DNA of 64,000 nt from Mactromeris polynyma. Lineage: Eukaryota; Mollusca; Bivalvia; Venerida; Mactridae. Below, piece after piece: positions 48,799 to 61,544 of this stretch. A program made the translations under genes and the position numbers. Under the pieces are notes generated by a model, which saw nothing but the letters and a program-made list of their open reading frames with translations, did no database searches and was not told where the DNA came from. The stretch spans positions 41,916,619 through 41,980,618 of the forward strand of contig JASFXZ010000001.1 in assembly GCA_032209605.1 (NCBI GenBank). Direction: 5' to 3'. Position 1 is the stretch's first letter; each line of letters opens with the position of its first letter.

Positions 48799-51035
48799 TT
48801 CATGGGTAAATTTTTATATAATTGTATTGTTTCACATTTCGCATTTGTTCCGTTACTAATACATTCAACATAATTGAATTATAGCTATTCGGTGGTATTC
48901 GTGGAAATGCCTTATTTTCGTATCATCATTTCACCTTGAAGCAAATTTTTTTTTATTAAACCAATGAGTGAATTTGGATGTATTCCTTGATTAATGTATA
49001 AACACTGACGCATTAATTGGGACATATATGTGTATATGTATAATCCATTTTATCAGAGAGTAGTCGAAACATCATGTATTGCCTCGTCGTACTGTTACTG
49101 CGAATATATCAATCGGTTGCATACCCCATGCTGTATAAAAAGGCGCTTCAATTTATTACAAATATCACATCAGTTGTCAAACACAAAGAATATCGTATAC
49201 AAACAAAATATCTAAGACTTATTAAATAAAACTGATATCATAATAATAATCAACATTTCGTACTGCAATATAAATTCAATTCAAAGAACCTGACAACGTA
49301 ATAATCAATAGGACATATATAAAACATCCTCACATTCTACCAGAAGATCACATAACGCACAGCAATAATTATAAAAAACTATACGATATTGCATAAATCC
49401 ATAAAACATCGTAACGCCATAGCTTACTCACCATTTAATCGTATTCCCATACATGACATTACATGAAATGAATTAATACACTCATGATAATGTCAAATAG
49501 AAAACGATATAAAACCACTGTACCATCCAACATTAAGGCGTCATTGTAACAAAACATGCATCAATTGATTATTGAATAACCATACTATAACTAATTCTTA
49601 AATTAATGTCCTATAAATTAAAGATACATATAAAGTACACCGTAGTGTATAGCAATTAGTATATATATTTATTTAAGATCGACTTTGAGTTGAAAGAAAA
49701 CCGTTAAAATCTTTCTTTTTCGGAAATGATACGATTTAAATAGCGATATTGCAAATACGAATGCTGGTTCATTGAAGTTTCACATAGTCATATGCGTTTG
49801 ACCAACAATTCTATAGGTTTTTAAAACATTCAAGAAAACCGACATATACTGTCAGATTACAATACATTTAAGTGCACATTTTCGCTGATGATTTGATAAA
49901 TTATAGTATTTCTTGGCAAAGTCTCATAACGACATTGACCTTTAATGACCTAGCGCTCGCATTGGCTGCATTAGTACTCAGATTTTTTTCAACATAAATA
50001 AACGGGATTTCTTGCTACGCTATCAAGTTAGTTTCCAAAATGTCTACAATAAATGCCCTGTATACCGTACCTTTCTTTACGGTCAAAGTGTTTCTTAAAT
50101 GGAAGAAATTACGCAGTGTCAGACATACACTTGATATTCGTATAGTAACTAAAACTAATATAGTATCATTTAAAAAAGTAATACTTCACATTAAGCATAG
50201 AGCAAGTATTCTCGTAAGTGTTTGGTTCAATTTGAGACCTCAAATAGAGACTTGAATATGTAAATGTTTCAGATTCTCGACATTTTATATAATAAATTTT
50301 GGGTTTGTATTAATAAGCGAGACGTTATCCTCCTCATTAAAGCACAATCAAACATTTAATGTTGAATAATTTCTGTGGATAACATGTCTGAAAGGTTTAA
50401 CTAATTCCAAGTTCACCTAGTATTCTAAATTTCATTGAAATGATAAATGCAAAATAACAATGTACAGAGAACTTTATTTTGGAATTAGCTCGCGTTTCCT
50501 TGGATAAGAGACTTAAGATTGATACTAATGGCTTGTTTCGAAAATGTAATTGGCACAAACGAGTTTTTACATTCATTTAAATTCGCAACTCTCATTGTGT
50601 TTCTTTGTCCCACCAGATAAACAATAATTACATGTGTAAGTTCACATTTACCATACCCGGTAGTCTATTTCGTTTATTAAGTACCATTTGTTACAACGTA
50701 GACAATGCCAAAAGCCGTTAAAAACTCCGCACAATTTATACGTTTGCCTAAATATAATGCGGTAATAACGTAAGAAACAAATACGTAAACAAACATAACA
50801 TTCATGCAAACGAAAATGTTTTTTTTCCGATTCAATTTCGAGGACAACGATGGTTAAAGCCTATACTATTCATTATGTAGAAAAAGTTCATTACATCGCG
50901 ACTTGCTGACTTAACTAGCAGGTGCTTGCAGAATATGTTTCCCGATTGGGAATAGGAACTCATTTGATCCACAAAAAATACAACCCCAATTGATCAGGAC
51001 CAAAATGCTTCACAGCTTCATTGACACAGCAGTTC

Positions 51036-51335
51036 TCAAAAAAAACAACATTACTGTATGCATCTTTTCCAAATAAACATTAACATCAAAGCGGAAGAAT
51101 GTTAAACAGGAAATGCCACATTCACAAATCAGAGCTGCCCTAGACTGATCTAGAGGAAAGAAATTGGAAGAGGCACACATAGTGACGAACACAAACGCAA
51201 TACCAAACGAATCGTGAAGTAAAAGCAAGGACCGAAACAATACCGAATTGGTGAGGATAAAACAACGCAAGAAAGACCAGAGTTTAATGAAGTAATGCAA
51301 ACGTACACGTACTTATTTGATAAGATATGAAGTCC
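51036..51335 (+). repeat. Dispersed element inserted near the end of copy 3
   Basis: Copy 3 departs from the unit after CATTGACACAG and resumes at GATATGAAGTCCTACAAG. The inserted DNA contains GGAAATGCCACATTCAC, CTAGACTGATCTAGAGG, GGACCGAAACAATACCG and GGATAAAACAACGC. The same family is seen at 10430 and 41405. Confidence 0.6.
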
Positions 51336-51481
51336 TACAAGAAATGGGTTACTTTTTTTATTTTTGTACTGGGTATTAACGTCATATTAACAATCAGGAT
51401 CATCACACTTTTAGGACGGATTGAAACCTCATAGGCCTTATAGATCATACAAACATTTTAAAATATTTACACCGAAAGGTA

Positions 51482-51545
51482 TATCCGGAGTGTGATTTGA
51501 ATTCAGCTACCATAACCATTCGACCACGGAGGACATCACATTAAT
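51482..51545 (-). repeat. tRNA-like SINE head
   Basis: The minus strand reads GTGATGTCCTCCGTGGTCG with an A-box region TGGTCGAATGGTTATGG (51510-51526) and AATTCAAATCACACTCCGG as a weak B box. It is decayed. Confidence 0.5.
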
Positions 51546-51866
51546 GATGAGTAAACAACTGGAAGAAATGAATAAAAAAAGACAACTTACCGCTGAACAA
51601 ATATAGGAACATAAGACATCGTACGACGTCTGCGAATATGTTTATCCATTTCATTCAGCTATTTAATGATCTTATTTATTACAAAATCAACGTGAACTGT
51701 CTGAATTTAACTGACCTGGGGAGGTATGCACTGATTAGCTTGCTATTTTTAACCTTTTTTGTGTTTAAAAAAGAATGCAATCTTCTATCACCGAACCATC
51801 GTATATTTGCAATTCAATTTAAGTAATTAAACACTGAACTCTATACAACTAATTGATAAATCGGAA

Positions 51867-52196
51867 TTAATTGTGCCGAGTACTCTGATTTGCCTCACCA
51901 GGAGGAGTACAAATTGTATTGAAGAGAGAACTGAAGCAGAATTTAAAACAATTTCCAGGTTGGCTTTGCTCTACCAATTGACAGATCACTGTCTGGATCA
52001 TTAAGTTATAAAATGCCTCATTTGTCAATGAATTATTCACCAAAAGCTTTGATTTAAAACTTGCAGCGCCAAACAAAAGGTCATTCTCAGACGTCGAAGC
52101 ATATACAAAAGTCCCCAATACCAAATCACATACTAACGTTAGATAAATAATACTAACAGGATAATCATTATCAAAGTGTGAACAGGGAATGTGCAA
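51867..52196 (-). other. Isolated 109-residue minus-strand frame, doubtful
   Basis: The frame starts MHIPCSHFDNDYP and contains ENDLLFGAASFKSKLL. It has no splice context, no recognised family and no second copy in the window with which to test conservation. It is listed as the longest frame of the right flank. It may be chance or part of a dispersed element. Confidence 0.15.
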
Positions 52197-52465
52197 CGCA
52201 TAAGTCTCAGAATCGGAAACAATGACAGGCGGCTGTACGTTGTAGAGGCAATCAACGAAATTATTGTATAATGTATACTATTCTACAAATACAACGTCAG
52301 CATTTTCATAAACATGCATTAACGTCTTAAAAAGTGCAAGAATGAGCAGTACATTGAAAGTCATACTGGCACATTAGGGCCACTACACACATATCTCTAG
52401 GTAAACAAAATATAAACGAGGGGAATTGGTGACTTATGGTTAATGGGGATAAAGAATTTATGTCA

Positions 52466-52560
52466 TTGATACACTGGCTTAGTGGTATAACGTTCGCTTT
52501 GGGTGTGGAATGGCACGGATTCGAGCTCCGGTCGCAACTTACAAATCGCTGAAAATATTT
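52466..52560 (+). repeat. tRNA-derived SINE head
   Basis: The A box is TGGCTTAGTGGT (52475-52486) and the B box GGATTCGAGCTCC (52517-52529), with CTTTGGGTGTGGAATGGC between. The SINE at 59905-60000 has the same layout (CCCTGGTGTGGAATATCG between boxes), so both belong to one family. Confidence 0.65.
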
Positions 52561-52725
52561 ACACTCGCACCTCCTGAGTCTCTAATACTGTGTATACTTT
52601 TGTTTCCATGGGGTCTGTCAGTGGCGTTCCCTATAACAACTTATTTTGTCTGTCACTGAATACTCTCCTAAATGGTATGAACTCGTATTCTCACAAGGTA
52701 CACACATATTTGATTTGAACAGGAA

Positions 52726-52850
52726 AACATATCCATATGATGTCCATTAGGCAGATTGTTTTAAATCTAGCAGCATTATTATTAATACCGTTCCTACTTT
52801 GCATAATCTGATTGCCAGGGAATAACTGTTTGCATTAAATGATTACACAG
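52726..52850. repeat. Dispersed repeat paired with 62131-62255
   Basis: CATATGATGTCCATTAGGCAG, AGCAGCATTATTATTAATACC and AACTGTTTGCATT here match CATATGATGTCCATTAAGCAG, AGCAGCATTATCATTAATACC and AACTGTTTGTATT at 62131-62255. Both are in direct orientation. The family is unknown. Confidence 0.65.
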
Positions 52851-52859
52851 CGAAATTGG

Positions 52860-55800
52860 GTATTACACAATAGCAACAAAATGGATTCAGTAAATATGGA
52901 ATAGATTCTTAACGGAAGCTATCAACATATTGTTTGATTTGACGTTATTACTCACAACTGTGCCATTTGTATTATAGAAATACAATACCTGTTCATATAT
53001 ACTGTATCAATAGCACCATTGACAACAGACACATGCAAATTATCATTTAATACATGACCTATAAGTCATTGATGTGAAATAGTTGCAAAAGAAACAACAT
53101 TCCCCATCTATAAATGAGTTTGACAAAATGAACTTCTTGTATAATATTGCAAGGGAATGGTGTGCAATGTATACACTCCTACGATATGTACAGAATATAT
53201 GGTCTTGTACGTCCTATGAACCTTTTTAAAGTTATTTCTTAAGCAGGTTTAAACGCTTCTAAGTTAATATAAGAACTAATTGTTGACTGTATGAAAAGAC
53301 AATCAAATAAAACTTAAAGCATATTTTTTCTATATACACGTATACTAACGGAACAAATTCAATTTTCTATGAATTTGATATAATAACCCTTACACTGCTG
53401 ATTACAAAAATGCACTTTTATCGACGTAAAGTGTTTACATGTATATGCATATCAAATGATGATATTGCTAGTTCTGCTTTCAGTGTAGCCAGACTACTTA
53501 TGGCTGGGAGGCAATTTTGGTGATATTGAACATGACGGTATGCACCTTTAATTGAATTCCATTCACTATTGATGCCCAAACGTTAGCGCCAGTCATCGAA
53601 CAGCATACTATTTCATCGGCAATAAAGACAAGAGGAAACGTTCAGATGCTGGCATTATTTGTTAATGAAAATAAACGTATTCAGACGTATTCCAAACATG
53701 TAATTGCACTTATGAGAAAAGTCAGAGATGAGACAAAAACGGTACCATAGAGAACGAGGAGCATATCGTAGTTTAAGGTAACCCATGACCGCCAAGATTT
53801 GCGCACGCAACGTGTGTCCCATTGATAAACAATCATGAGACATTCGTCTTTATGTACACAATTAAGTTTACCTCACTGGAATCTGGAAATTCTCAATTTT
53901 AAGCGCATTGCTGGACACAATTCCAACTTTAACTGCTTAAACAGGACTTTTAGTGTTTACTGTTGCAAGAATGGGTACAATTCATTTCAGTTACACCGAC
54001 TTTAAATGAAAACAATCCCACAGTTTTGCACTAAGATAGTGGTTAAAATGTCAGTAAGCTAGTTGCAATGTGATAGTGAATAGACACAATCCTATGGAAC
54101 GCCAGCGCTGTCTTATGTAGCCATGCATATCTATTAAACAATAACATTATCAACGACATACATGTTTGTAATACAACAAAAGATGTAAAGATAAGAGCAC
54201 ACGATCATCATAATATATAACACAATCCAATGTACAACGGAAACAATACAATAAAGTATGGACATGATATAATAAAGGATGTACAACGTAATAAATTGTC
54301 TATCTACATAATATTATAGAAAATTGAATATAAGACTTCATTAGAAATCAAAATCATGCTAATAACATTTCGACAGCTGTAACATTGAGCTAGGAACCGG
54401 AAATGGAGCCATGACCGGCATTTACGGTATAAATACTCATTCGAAGCATATTTCTCTTTCATGACCTTCCTTCACTAGTCAAATAAAGATATCATCAAAT
54501 GTATCTTGCATTATCGAAGGAAGCTGTCAGTCTACATTTGTTCCTAATGTTGTAATATTTTATTGACGCGGTATATAATTTATATAATATACGTACTTCA
54601 TACGAACCTTTACCCTGGAATATAAAATAATTTTAATACAGCATATAGTTCGCTTTAGTAGAAATATAGATGTAAGGTAACTTAGTTTTTATCATGCTTT
54701 ATGTAGCCTGTGTCCTTATGCGGATCTATGTCGTCTAAGAATGTGCAAACTGTCATAAATACAACAGCAGCCTCAGTCCAAGCTATTTCTGAACACATTA
54801 TTATCTTACCCTAAAGTATCCCGTGCTTGAAAGTAGAGCCTAAATCTGATATAAGACATAAATGAGTGTATGCATCATAACGTACATGCGACATTAAAAG
54901 CTTTAGGTTAATGTATGTGTTTCTATTCTAAGAGTTTGGCAGGGTGTGTCTGGACTCGTTCATTGTTCAGACTGCAGATATTTTAATTCTTCGACGCATA
55001 ACATAATGTGCAAGATCACTGAAGAAAAGATATCGTAGTCATACTTAACTATTCTTATTGTACCGTACACTTAACACTTAATGCAGGTTGGAATTTTGTT
55101 TTGTTAAATTTGCTTGTGAATTTTGGAATTCTTGTTCGGCGGAAGTATTGAGAACCAACAAGATGATGTCTGAATGTAAGAATTCAGTGATATGAAGAGC
55201 TAAGTGCAGAAAGAGTAAAGCGTAGTCTTCTCAAGTATCAAGTCTTATCAAATAAATACTATCAAGTTTGAAGACACAGACGAAGCCAGTTGTTACCGTC
55301 TTTCCGGAAAATACTGTAATCATATGGCGTATTCAAGTTGTTTAAAATTTGAAATATCATATTTCTCCGAAAGACTGAGTTTTTATCTATGAAGTCGTAT
55401 TAACCTACAAAGTTGTCAACTAATTTGTAAACTAAGCGTAAGTTGCAACCTCTCCAGAGCCACATTATTTCATCATTCATTTCAATTTGCAAAGTAATCC
55501 TGTTACAAATAAGCATATTTTAGTAAATTGCAAACGGGGAGCGATTTCCTGCAAAACGGTTTAAAGAGAGTGCAAACATGATAAAGCGTACACACGGCCG
55601 TGATTAAAAGATGGACTCCATTCGGAATATACATTATACCAATACCTTGGCTGTAACCGCAACATGAAGAGTTTATTGTTTTCGGTAAGAGGTCCACAGC
55701 GGTATCAATAGCAGCAGTTGTACATCTTAACGCTACTGCTAGCTGCTCTTGCACTAATTCAGTAACAGTAATTACAACCGTACTACCGCCAATGTTGTTA

Positions 55801-56450
55801 GCAGTAAGAGAGCAGTACTGCTACTGATCTTCACACCGAATACATCGTCCGGCACACTTGTTTTTTAAGCATTAAAAGCTCAGCATGATCTAATTCTCAA
55901 TGTTACGATTCAAACGCATGAGTTTGGCAGACTGAAACTAATGAAATCAGTAAGACTTGTAGAAGAACAAATACATTCGACGCGCAGTTCAACTCATCTT
56001 TCAGAATATCTGCTCTATAAATCACATAGCCATGTTACCGAGCATGGCTTAGAAAATGACAAATGGAATACATCACGGAACAAGTCAAGAAAGTCAGTAA
56101 TGCTGCGCCGAAAGGGGCGGGGAGAACATGATTAGTATATCGAGCAAGAGACTGTACATAGTACATCGTCTACAATACATATAGCGTTCACAAATATTAT
56201 CTAAGGAATATATGTGATACAGCAATTAATTTCCAAAAAGAACACTCATATAAAACTACCCAACCAATACTTTAAGCAGCAGAACAATTATACCGAGATT
56301 GTTCTACTGCAATTGTAATAAACCATTAAACGACAGCCCCGTAAAAAGCAAATCGAAACAGTGTCATCTATACGACGGCATTAGAATTGCAAGCAGTCTG
56401 TAGGCTCGAGTCTTAGAGAATGTTACCTCGCAGTTAAAGTCATTTATGAT
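52860..56450. other. Non-coding stretch of the right flank
   Basis: AT-rich sequence without a supportable gene. Small frames such as 53655-53843 and 55503-55754 (minus) have no splice context or recognisable motif. A GTTGCAACCTCTCCAGAGCC piece at 55443 resembles the TGCAACCTC segment of the tandem unit. Confidence 0.45.
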
Positions 56451-56454
56451 ATGT

Positions 56455-56690
56455 AGTTTGGTATATAATCATGATGGGAGAGTCAGTTACAGCAAGTTTT
56501 CATATGTTTGTCGACATGAAATGCCAGTGGTGCGCCTAGGGGGCATGTGTTCTTTGCAATAAAATGTATTTCATGAAGACATACGGCCACAGTTAAAAAC
56601 GAAATGTAAAAAGGCGTACCCTTAGGGGTGTATATGTGGCGCCCACTTAGTGGTTAAACTGTTTCTAACTTAAATAAGCGCCATAATACA
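56455..56690. repeat. Diverged piece of the tandem-unit sequence
   Basis: TATAATCATGATGGGAGAGTC, TTTGTCGACATGAAATGCC, ATGTGTTCTTTGCAATAAAA and GTGTATATGTGGCGCC follow the order of 14605-14780 in copy 1 (TATAATTATGATGTAACAGTC, TTTGTCGACATGTTGCGGC, ATGTGTTCTCTGTAATAAAG, ATGTATATGCGGCGCC). This is either an old outlying copy or a dispersed element that is also present in the unit. Confidence 0.65.
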
Positions 56691-56694
56691 ATAA

Positions 56695-58270
56695 AGCGTT
56701 AATACTCTACATTGAAAATACAGCAAACGTGTTAATTAACTACAACAACTCATAACACTTTCTGACAAATCGAGTTAGATCATTTATATATTTTAAATAA
56801 AATAACTTGATTATTTCAAAATAGAGTATTATACCTAGAGGCAATTACAGAAGACGAGAACTCATAGTTATAAGGAATCAATAATGTCAAAAGTAAAATA
56901 CATTCAATAGTTTACAATCTGGAATGCTAACACACACACTTGTATTATTCATATAAGTTGCGACTTATGACTGTAAATACCGCCCTAAATTGCTAATATT
57001 TCAGTTTGACTCAAGACGATGCATGTTAGATGCAAAGTTCAAACTCCAAGATACTTTCTGAAATATAACGAAAATAAACGGATCGCAGTAAATCTGACAC
57101 TGCGTATCTGGGATTCTTTACTGCACTAATAAAAAAGATAAACATGAGCCGTTCTTTAAAAGCAAATTAGACAATAAATGAAGACGTATCGCCTCATCTA
57201 TTTTAGAGAATTCAAATTCCAGACATCAATAAAATGTTTGTAGAATAATGCACATAATACCGGCAATAAAATATTATTCAGCGTTTATCTTTATACAAGT
57301 TATAAATCATATTCATTCTAGTTTAAATTTCATTTCAATTTGCAGATTTATCAGGTAATTGAAGAGATGCATTATAATGCTAGAACATTCAGAGCAAACA
57401 TCGTAGAAACAGAAGCATATTTTTAAAAGCATGTTGTATGTCAGCGATTTTGTTGTTGTGCTCAGCGGTGTCTTGTATAGTTTTAACATGTTAACATTCT
57501 GGGTTGCTTTGTTTATGTGCTAGTCTGCATATAATCCAAGAACGACAAGTTAAATTTGATAACACCAAATAATCATAAAGACATATCCAGAAAGAGATGT
57601 TACTTAATACGTAGCTAAGCCTTGACTGACTGTAGTGCTCAGTTACATACATTTATTACATATTGTTGAGTTTACATGGACCGATTTCATTTATTGACCT
57701 TATAACTCGTAATGTTATTACACTGTAACAGACGTGATGCATCGTTGAATACTTTAAAACTATATTCTAATGTGATGTCAGCATTAGATTCAATGGCTAA
57801 TACATGTTCCCGAACGTTTTAATGACGAAGCATTACATGTGGGAAACAGTTCCACTGGAATACTGACCGATTGCGTGCAATGCAACCTCTTCAGAGCGGC
57901 TTTCTCTTAAGAAAAAGACATCCCTTCAACAAGATTGTCCAGTTCCCGCCGTAAACTATTAACCTCTTCTGGTGGCTTATCGACAAATGTTTTAGGACTA
58001 AGACTCAGATTTAGACTTTAATTTTTTCAAAATTCAAATTCACTAGACTTTTTTCCATCAAATCTGAACAAACGAAAGGTTATCTGAATTAATGATACTA
58101 CTCACTGTACCTTTTTCCGAGTATATATTGGTACAACAACGTAGAAACAGATATAAATTTAACAGTTTAAAGTGAAATTCTGAGTTTCAGTCTTATAATC
58201 TTGATGAATCAGGCACAAGAGCAATAAGGTCTCAACAAACGTTAACATTTGCATTGGTTCTTATCGGGCG
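56695..58270. other. Non-coding stretch
   Basis: AT-rich, with no gene seen. AAGACTCAGATTTAGACTTTA at 58001 resembles a GACTGAAACTTAGACTTGG stretch at 63724 and may mark another dispersed repeat. Confidence 0.4.
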
Positions 58271-58275
58271 ACGTT

Positions 58276-58360
58276 TCACTGGAAAGCAACATTGCATTGT
58301 TGCTTCGATACAGCGGCGTTTCCTGTAATGTAATTCTGTTACATTGCAATGCATGGAATG
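58276..58360. repeat. Short foldbacks around ATTGCAATG motifs
   Basis: GCAACATTGCATTGTTGC forms a 6-bp stem with a 6-base loop. About 40 bases on, AATGTAATTCTGTTACATT forms a 7-bp stem. The two hairpins share ATTGCAT/ATGCAAT words and could also pair with each other. Significance is uncertain. Confidence 0.4.
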
Positions 58361-58869
58361 ATAATATTAATCATAATTGATGTTATGTTACACCGGCGGA
58401 ACACATTGTAATATTCATAAAAATCATCTGTTGGTTGATTCATTCAGCGTCACAAGACAGGGCGTAAAGTACCATTGTTCCTATAAATGGAGATATGTAC
58501 AATCAAGAATCGCGTGTCAGACATCATTCCGTGAATTAACTAGATTTAAATCCGTTACTCGTGTTCTCGCATCTGATATGTTTCATAATGGATAATTTGA
58601 GCTGTTTGAATAAAGAACCTAGCTAGATCAGGTGGAAATATGATCCCGGACCATTTGATATATGTCGGAATACCAGTTGAACATTACTTTTCATAAATCA
58701 TGCATAGTGTCGTTGCATCTATAGACAGTGTTTAAACAGACCAAGCTTAAAATTAAGTTTGCTTTTTTATTATTATTTTATTATTACTAATATGCAGTAT
58801 TTGACTTGGAGTTCACACCATTATTTAACAGTTATGCACGATGGTTAGTAGTCACCTTACCAGTTGTCT

Positions 58870-59075
58870 TGAGACAACAACGCGTACTAGCCTGTTCTTC
58901 CGTTAGCAACCGACAACTTCTCTACATGGATCAGTAAAGGAAGGCAAGTGACTTTAGATGCATTACACCAAATATTCAATCAAAAATGTCATGGAGAAAA
59001 TACACTTCACACCGGCTTCAAACCTACGTCCTCCTGGTTGGCGGTCGAGCGCTCTATCCACTGAGATAAATGGTT
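58870..59075 (-). repeat. V-SINE-like SINE, tRNA-head half
   Basis: On the minus strand the A box is TCTCAGTGGATAGAGCG (59050-59066) and the B box GGTTTGAAGCC (59014-59024). The central region (plus strand GTACTAGCCTGTTCTTCCG, CGACAACTTCTCTACATGG, TCATGGAGAAAATACAC) matches the body of molluscan V-SINEs. The conserved tail half is missing on the left. Confidence 0.7.
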
Positions 59076-59094
59076 GATTAATACGCGACACCTA

Positions 59095-59310
59095 TTCTTA
59101 TATCACGATATGAACGCTGCTATGGGATTTACATTTGACGTCATTTCAAGAAACGCAACATGTGATGTCACTATTTGCGAGCAGGAAACAATGTTTCTCC
59201 ATATGGTCGCTTCATTTTCATATTGCCATATGGGGCAAATATAACTTACTGTCAGTTCAAAGTGCCGTCACAAGTGACATTTTCTGGAAATGACGTCGCT
59301 TAAAGAGGTT
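59095..59310. repeat. Diverged piece of tandem-unit tail
   Basis: GCTGCTATGGGATTTACA, GACGTCATTTCAAGAAACGC, GTGATGTCACTATTTGCGAGC and TTTTCTGGAAATGACGTCGC correspond to 17812-18030 in copy 1. Further on, GATGGATACTAATGGTTTTG at 59541 resembles 16838, and GCGCCAGATCAACATCGATT at 59636 resembles 17585. Order is not fully conserved. Confidence 0.6.
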
Positions 59311-59904
59311 GGAAATCGTACTGACGTATTAGATTCAATACCATGCTCATTCAAACAAAACTGATATTTCAAAATAAGATTGAACAAATAACAGGTACAG
59401 TTTGTTGAAGAGATGGTCTCTTATATATCATGTTTGAATATCAACTCATCTTCTTTAAGATAACACGGGAATAATAAATGGGAACATGATAACAGACATT
59501 ATACTGGAATCAGTATACAATCGCTGAAATACTAGAATTATGATGGATACTAATGGTTTTGTAAAGAAATTGTATTTGTTACAAATGCGTTCTTCGATTT
59601 ATTTTAATTCAACATTTGAATGGTATTGTAATATCGCGCCAGATCAACATCGATTGGATGTATAAAAACAAATATAAATAATAGTACATTGACCCTGCTA
59701 CGTACGTTACGCTTAGATAAGATATTATCTTTTGATTCAAGAACGGTATTGCAATATTTGAGAGTAAAGAAAGCATCCACGGATTTTATTCTACATTCTG
59801 AACATTAAGTTCTGAATAAAACTAAATTATAAATAATGAATGTAAAATATCGATAAGGCTTACAGCTACATATTTTAATAAATCACTTCAGGCAACTTTA
59901 GGTC

Positions 59905-60000
59905 CTCAACACAGGGACTCAATGGTCCAGCGTTTATCCCTGGTGTGGAATATCGTGTGTTCGAGCCTCGGCCACGACATACCATAGTCGTTATAATAGG
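59905..60000 (+). repeat. tRNA-derived SINE head
   Basis: The A-box region is GACTCAATGGTCCAGCG (59916-59932) and the B box GTGTTCGAGCCTC (59957-59969). It is the same family as 52466-52560. Confidence 0.6.
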
Positions 60001-60050
60001 GTTCTAGCAGTTCCTGCGCATACGGCCAACATTATAAGGATAGTACCAGC

Positions 60051-60114
60051 ATATACTGACCCGGTGTGAGGTTAATGTGACTATATACTGACCCGGTGTA
60101 AGGTTAATGTGACT
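60051..60114. repeat. Two 32-bp tandem units
   Basis: ATATACTGACCCGGTGTGAGG plus GTTAATGTGACT is repeated immediately with one substitution (GTGTAAGG). Confidence 0.9.
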
Positions 60115-60127
60115 AGATATGGTAACA

Positions 60128-60350
60128 AAAGATAGAATAAGTTACTACCCTGATGGATGATAACAGTATTTATTGCAAATGCGGTACGATTGTTTACGGC
60201 CACCAATCTGCACATGCTAAACTGTAATAATAAAAGAGATAATAAGTTGCTATCCTTATTGATGATATGATAACAGCATGAAATGCAAGTGAGGGACGAC
60301 TTTTTACGACCAACACTCTGCAAAAACAAAACAAGAGAGAATAAGTCACA
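60128..60350. repeat. Degenerate tandem duplication, period about 100 bp
   Basis: Units begin AAGATAGAATAAGTTAC (60129), AAGAGATAATAAGTTGC (60234) and AAGAGAGAATAAGTCAC (60332). The first two share GATGATAACAG, GCAAATG/GCAAGTG, ACGGCCACCAATCTGCA/ACGACCAACACTCTGCA. Confidence 0.75.
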
Positions 60351-61379
60351 TGACTACGGCGTGATATCAAATTGAGGACGCACTATATTTGCTACAAGTA
60401 TACATCATCTCAGAATGACTGAACACTTTTTAGCGGGATATATAATCTAACACATACTGGTTATAGTAACAAGCAGATGGTTCTGAACAAATTTGAGATT
60501 ACAGATGATTATATTTTCATTTCTACAGAAGACTCAATTATTGTTCGTCTGGACCGCGATGTGTCACAGCTTCGTACACAATATCAAATTGACTTTAGTC
60601 TGTGAAATATAATGTACAGAATAAATGACAAGCTTAGACGTATTGGAACGGCTTGTACTTTAGCTACAGCTACTCTATAGAATTGACAAAACTGCGGTAT
60701 ACGTTTTATTGGAAAGTTTATATTGAAAATAAATTGTATGTACAAGACATTGCAATGACTTCTACCAAGAATGCATATACAAAAAGCAATGTCATTGCAA
60801 CTGTATGTTTACTGATTCCTGATGAAACAACTAATTTTATTTCTGGCAACTGTTGTAAGACAATATTCAAATTAGATACCCAAATGTAGGAGTTTTGTCT
60901 GTCGTGTACCGTTATAATCAAAGATAAAGACATTTGTTTATTTTACGTGATCCAAAAGAGAATAAAATGCAAATACTACCATAACGATAGCAAAATAATT
61001 AATGCGCTTAATTCTATTAATCGACCATTATGTACAAATTTGAAACGTCAATTAATGTTGTGCATGCATCAAATTTCAAATAACATTCTAAAAAACTAGC
61101 GTTTTCATGATATACTCGACAACTTAATTGAGAGCATGTAGATATGTTTTAGTAAAATTCGTTAGAACGAAATTCGTACCTCGAACTTAATTTGTGAATA
61201 TACGACTTTTTTTGTCGCGATGATTTAAACGATGGTTTACCCGCGTACACAGCAACAGACCGAAAGTAGCGACACTTGCTATGTGACGATAAGATCGTCC
61301 GATATCATCTACATACATTAGCATTTTTTGTAAGATGAATATAACGAGCGTATTTCAAATAACAATGTTCGACACAGTA

Positions 61380-61539
61380 CAGCAAAACATCACTTCAAAC
61401 CACCTTATTAATACAACCACCCCACAATTAAAAACACTATTTTCAATTCAATGTATACTGTTTTGCTCTTTATTCAACTTCAATATGAAGACCACTTTTC
61501 AAGGGTCCTAATGGTGGTCTCATTACTGAGGTTATACTG
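61380..61539. mobile_element. Independent MITE insertion of the AACCTCA family
   Basis: It starts CAGCAAAACATCACTTCAAAC after TA, contains AACACTATTTTCAATTC and TGTTTTGCTCTTTATTCAAC, and ends GGTGGTCTCATTACTGAGG then TTATACTG. It is more diverged than the copies in the tandem unit. It has no coding capacity. Confidence 0.65.
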
Positions 61540-61544
61540 AACAT

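Larger units (their letters stand above)
37515..51360. repeat. Tandem unit copy 3 (more diverged, about 13.8 kb)
   Basis: The first kilobase (to about 38.5 kb) is nearly identical to copy 2. Beyond that the match drops to what looks like the mid-80s percent by eye, with many indels, and runs in order to about 51035. A short continuation at 51336-51360 (AAGTCCTACAAGAAATGGG) lies beyond an inserted repeat. Two replacements stand out: 38656-38895 (SINE) and 43335-46670 (3.3 kb). The tail with the SWIM exon and reverse-transcriptase remnant is not present after 51360. Confidence 0.88.
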
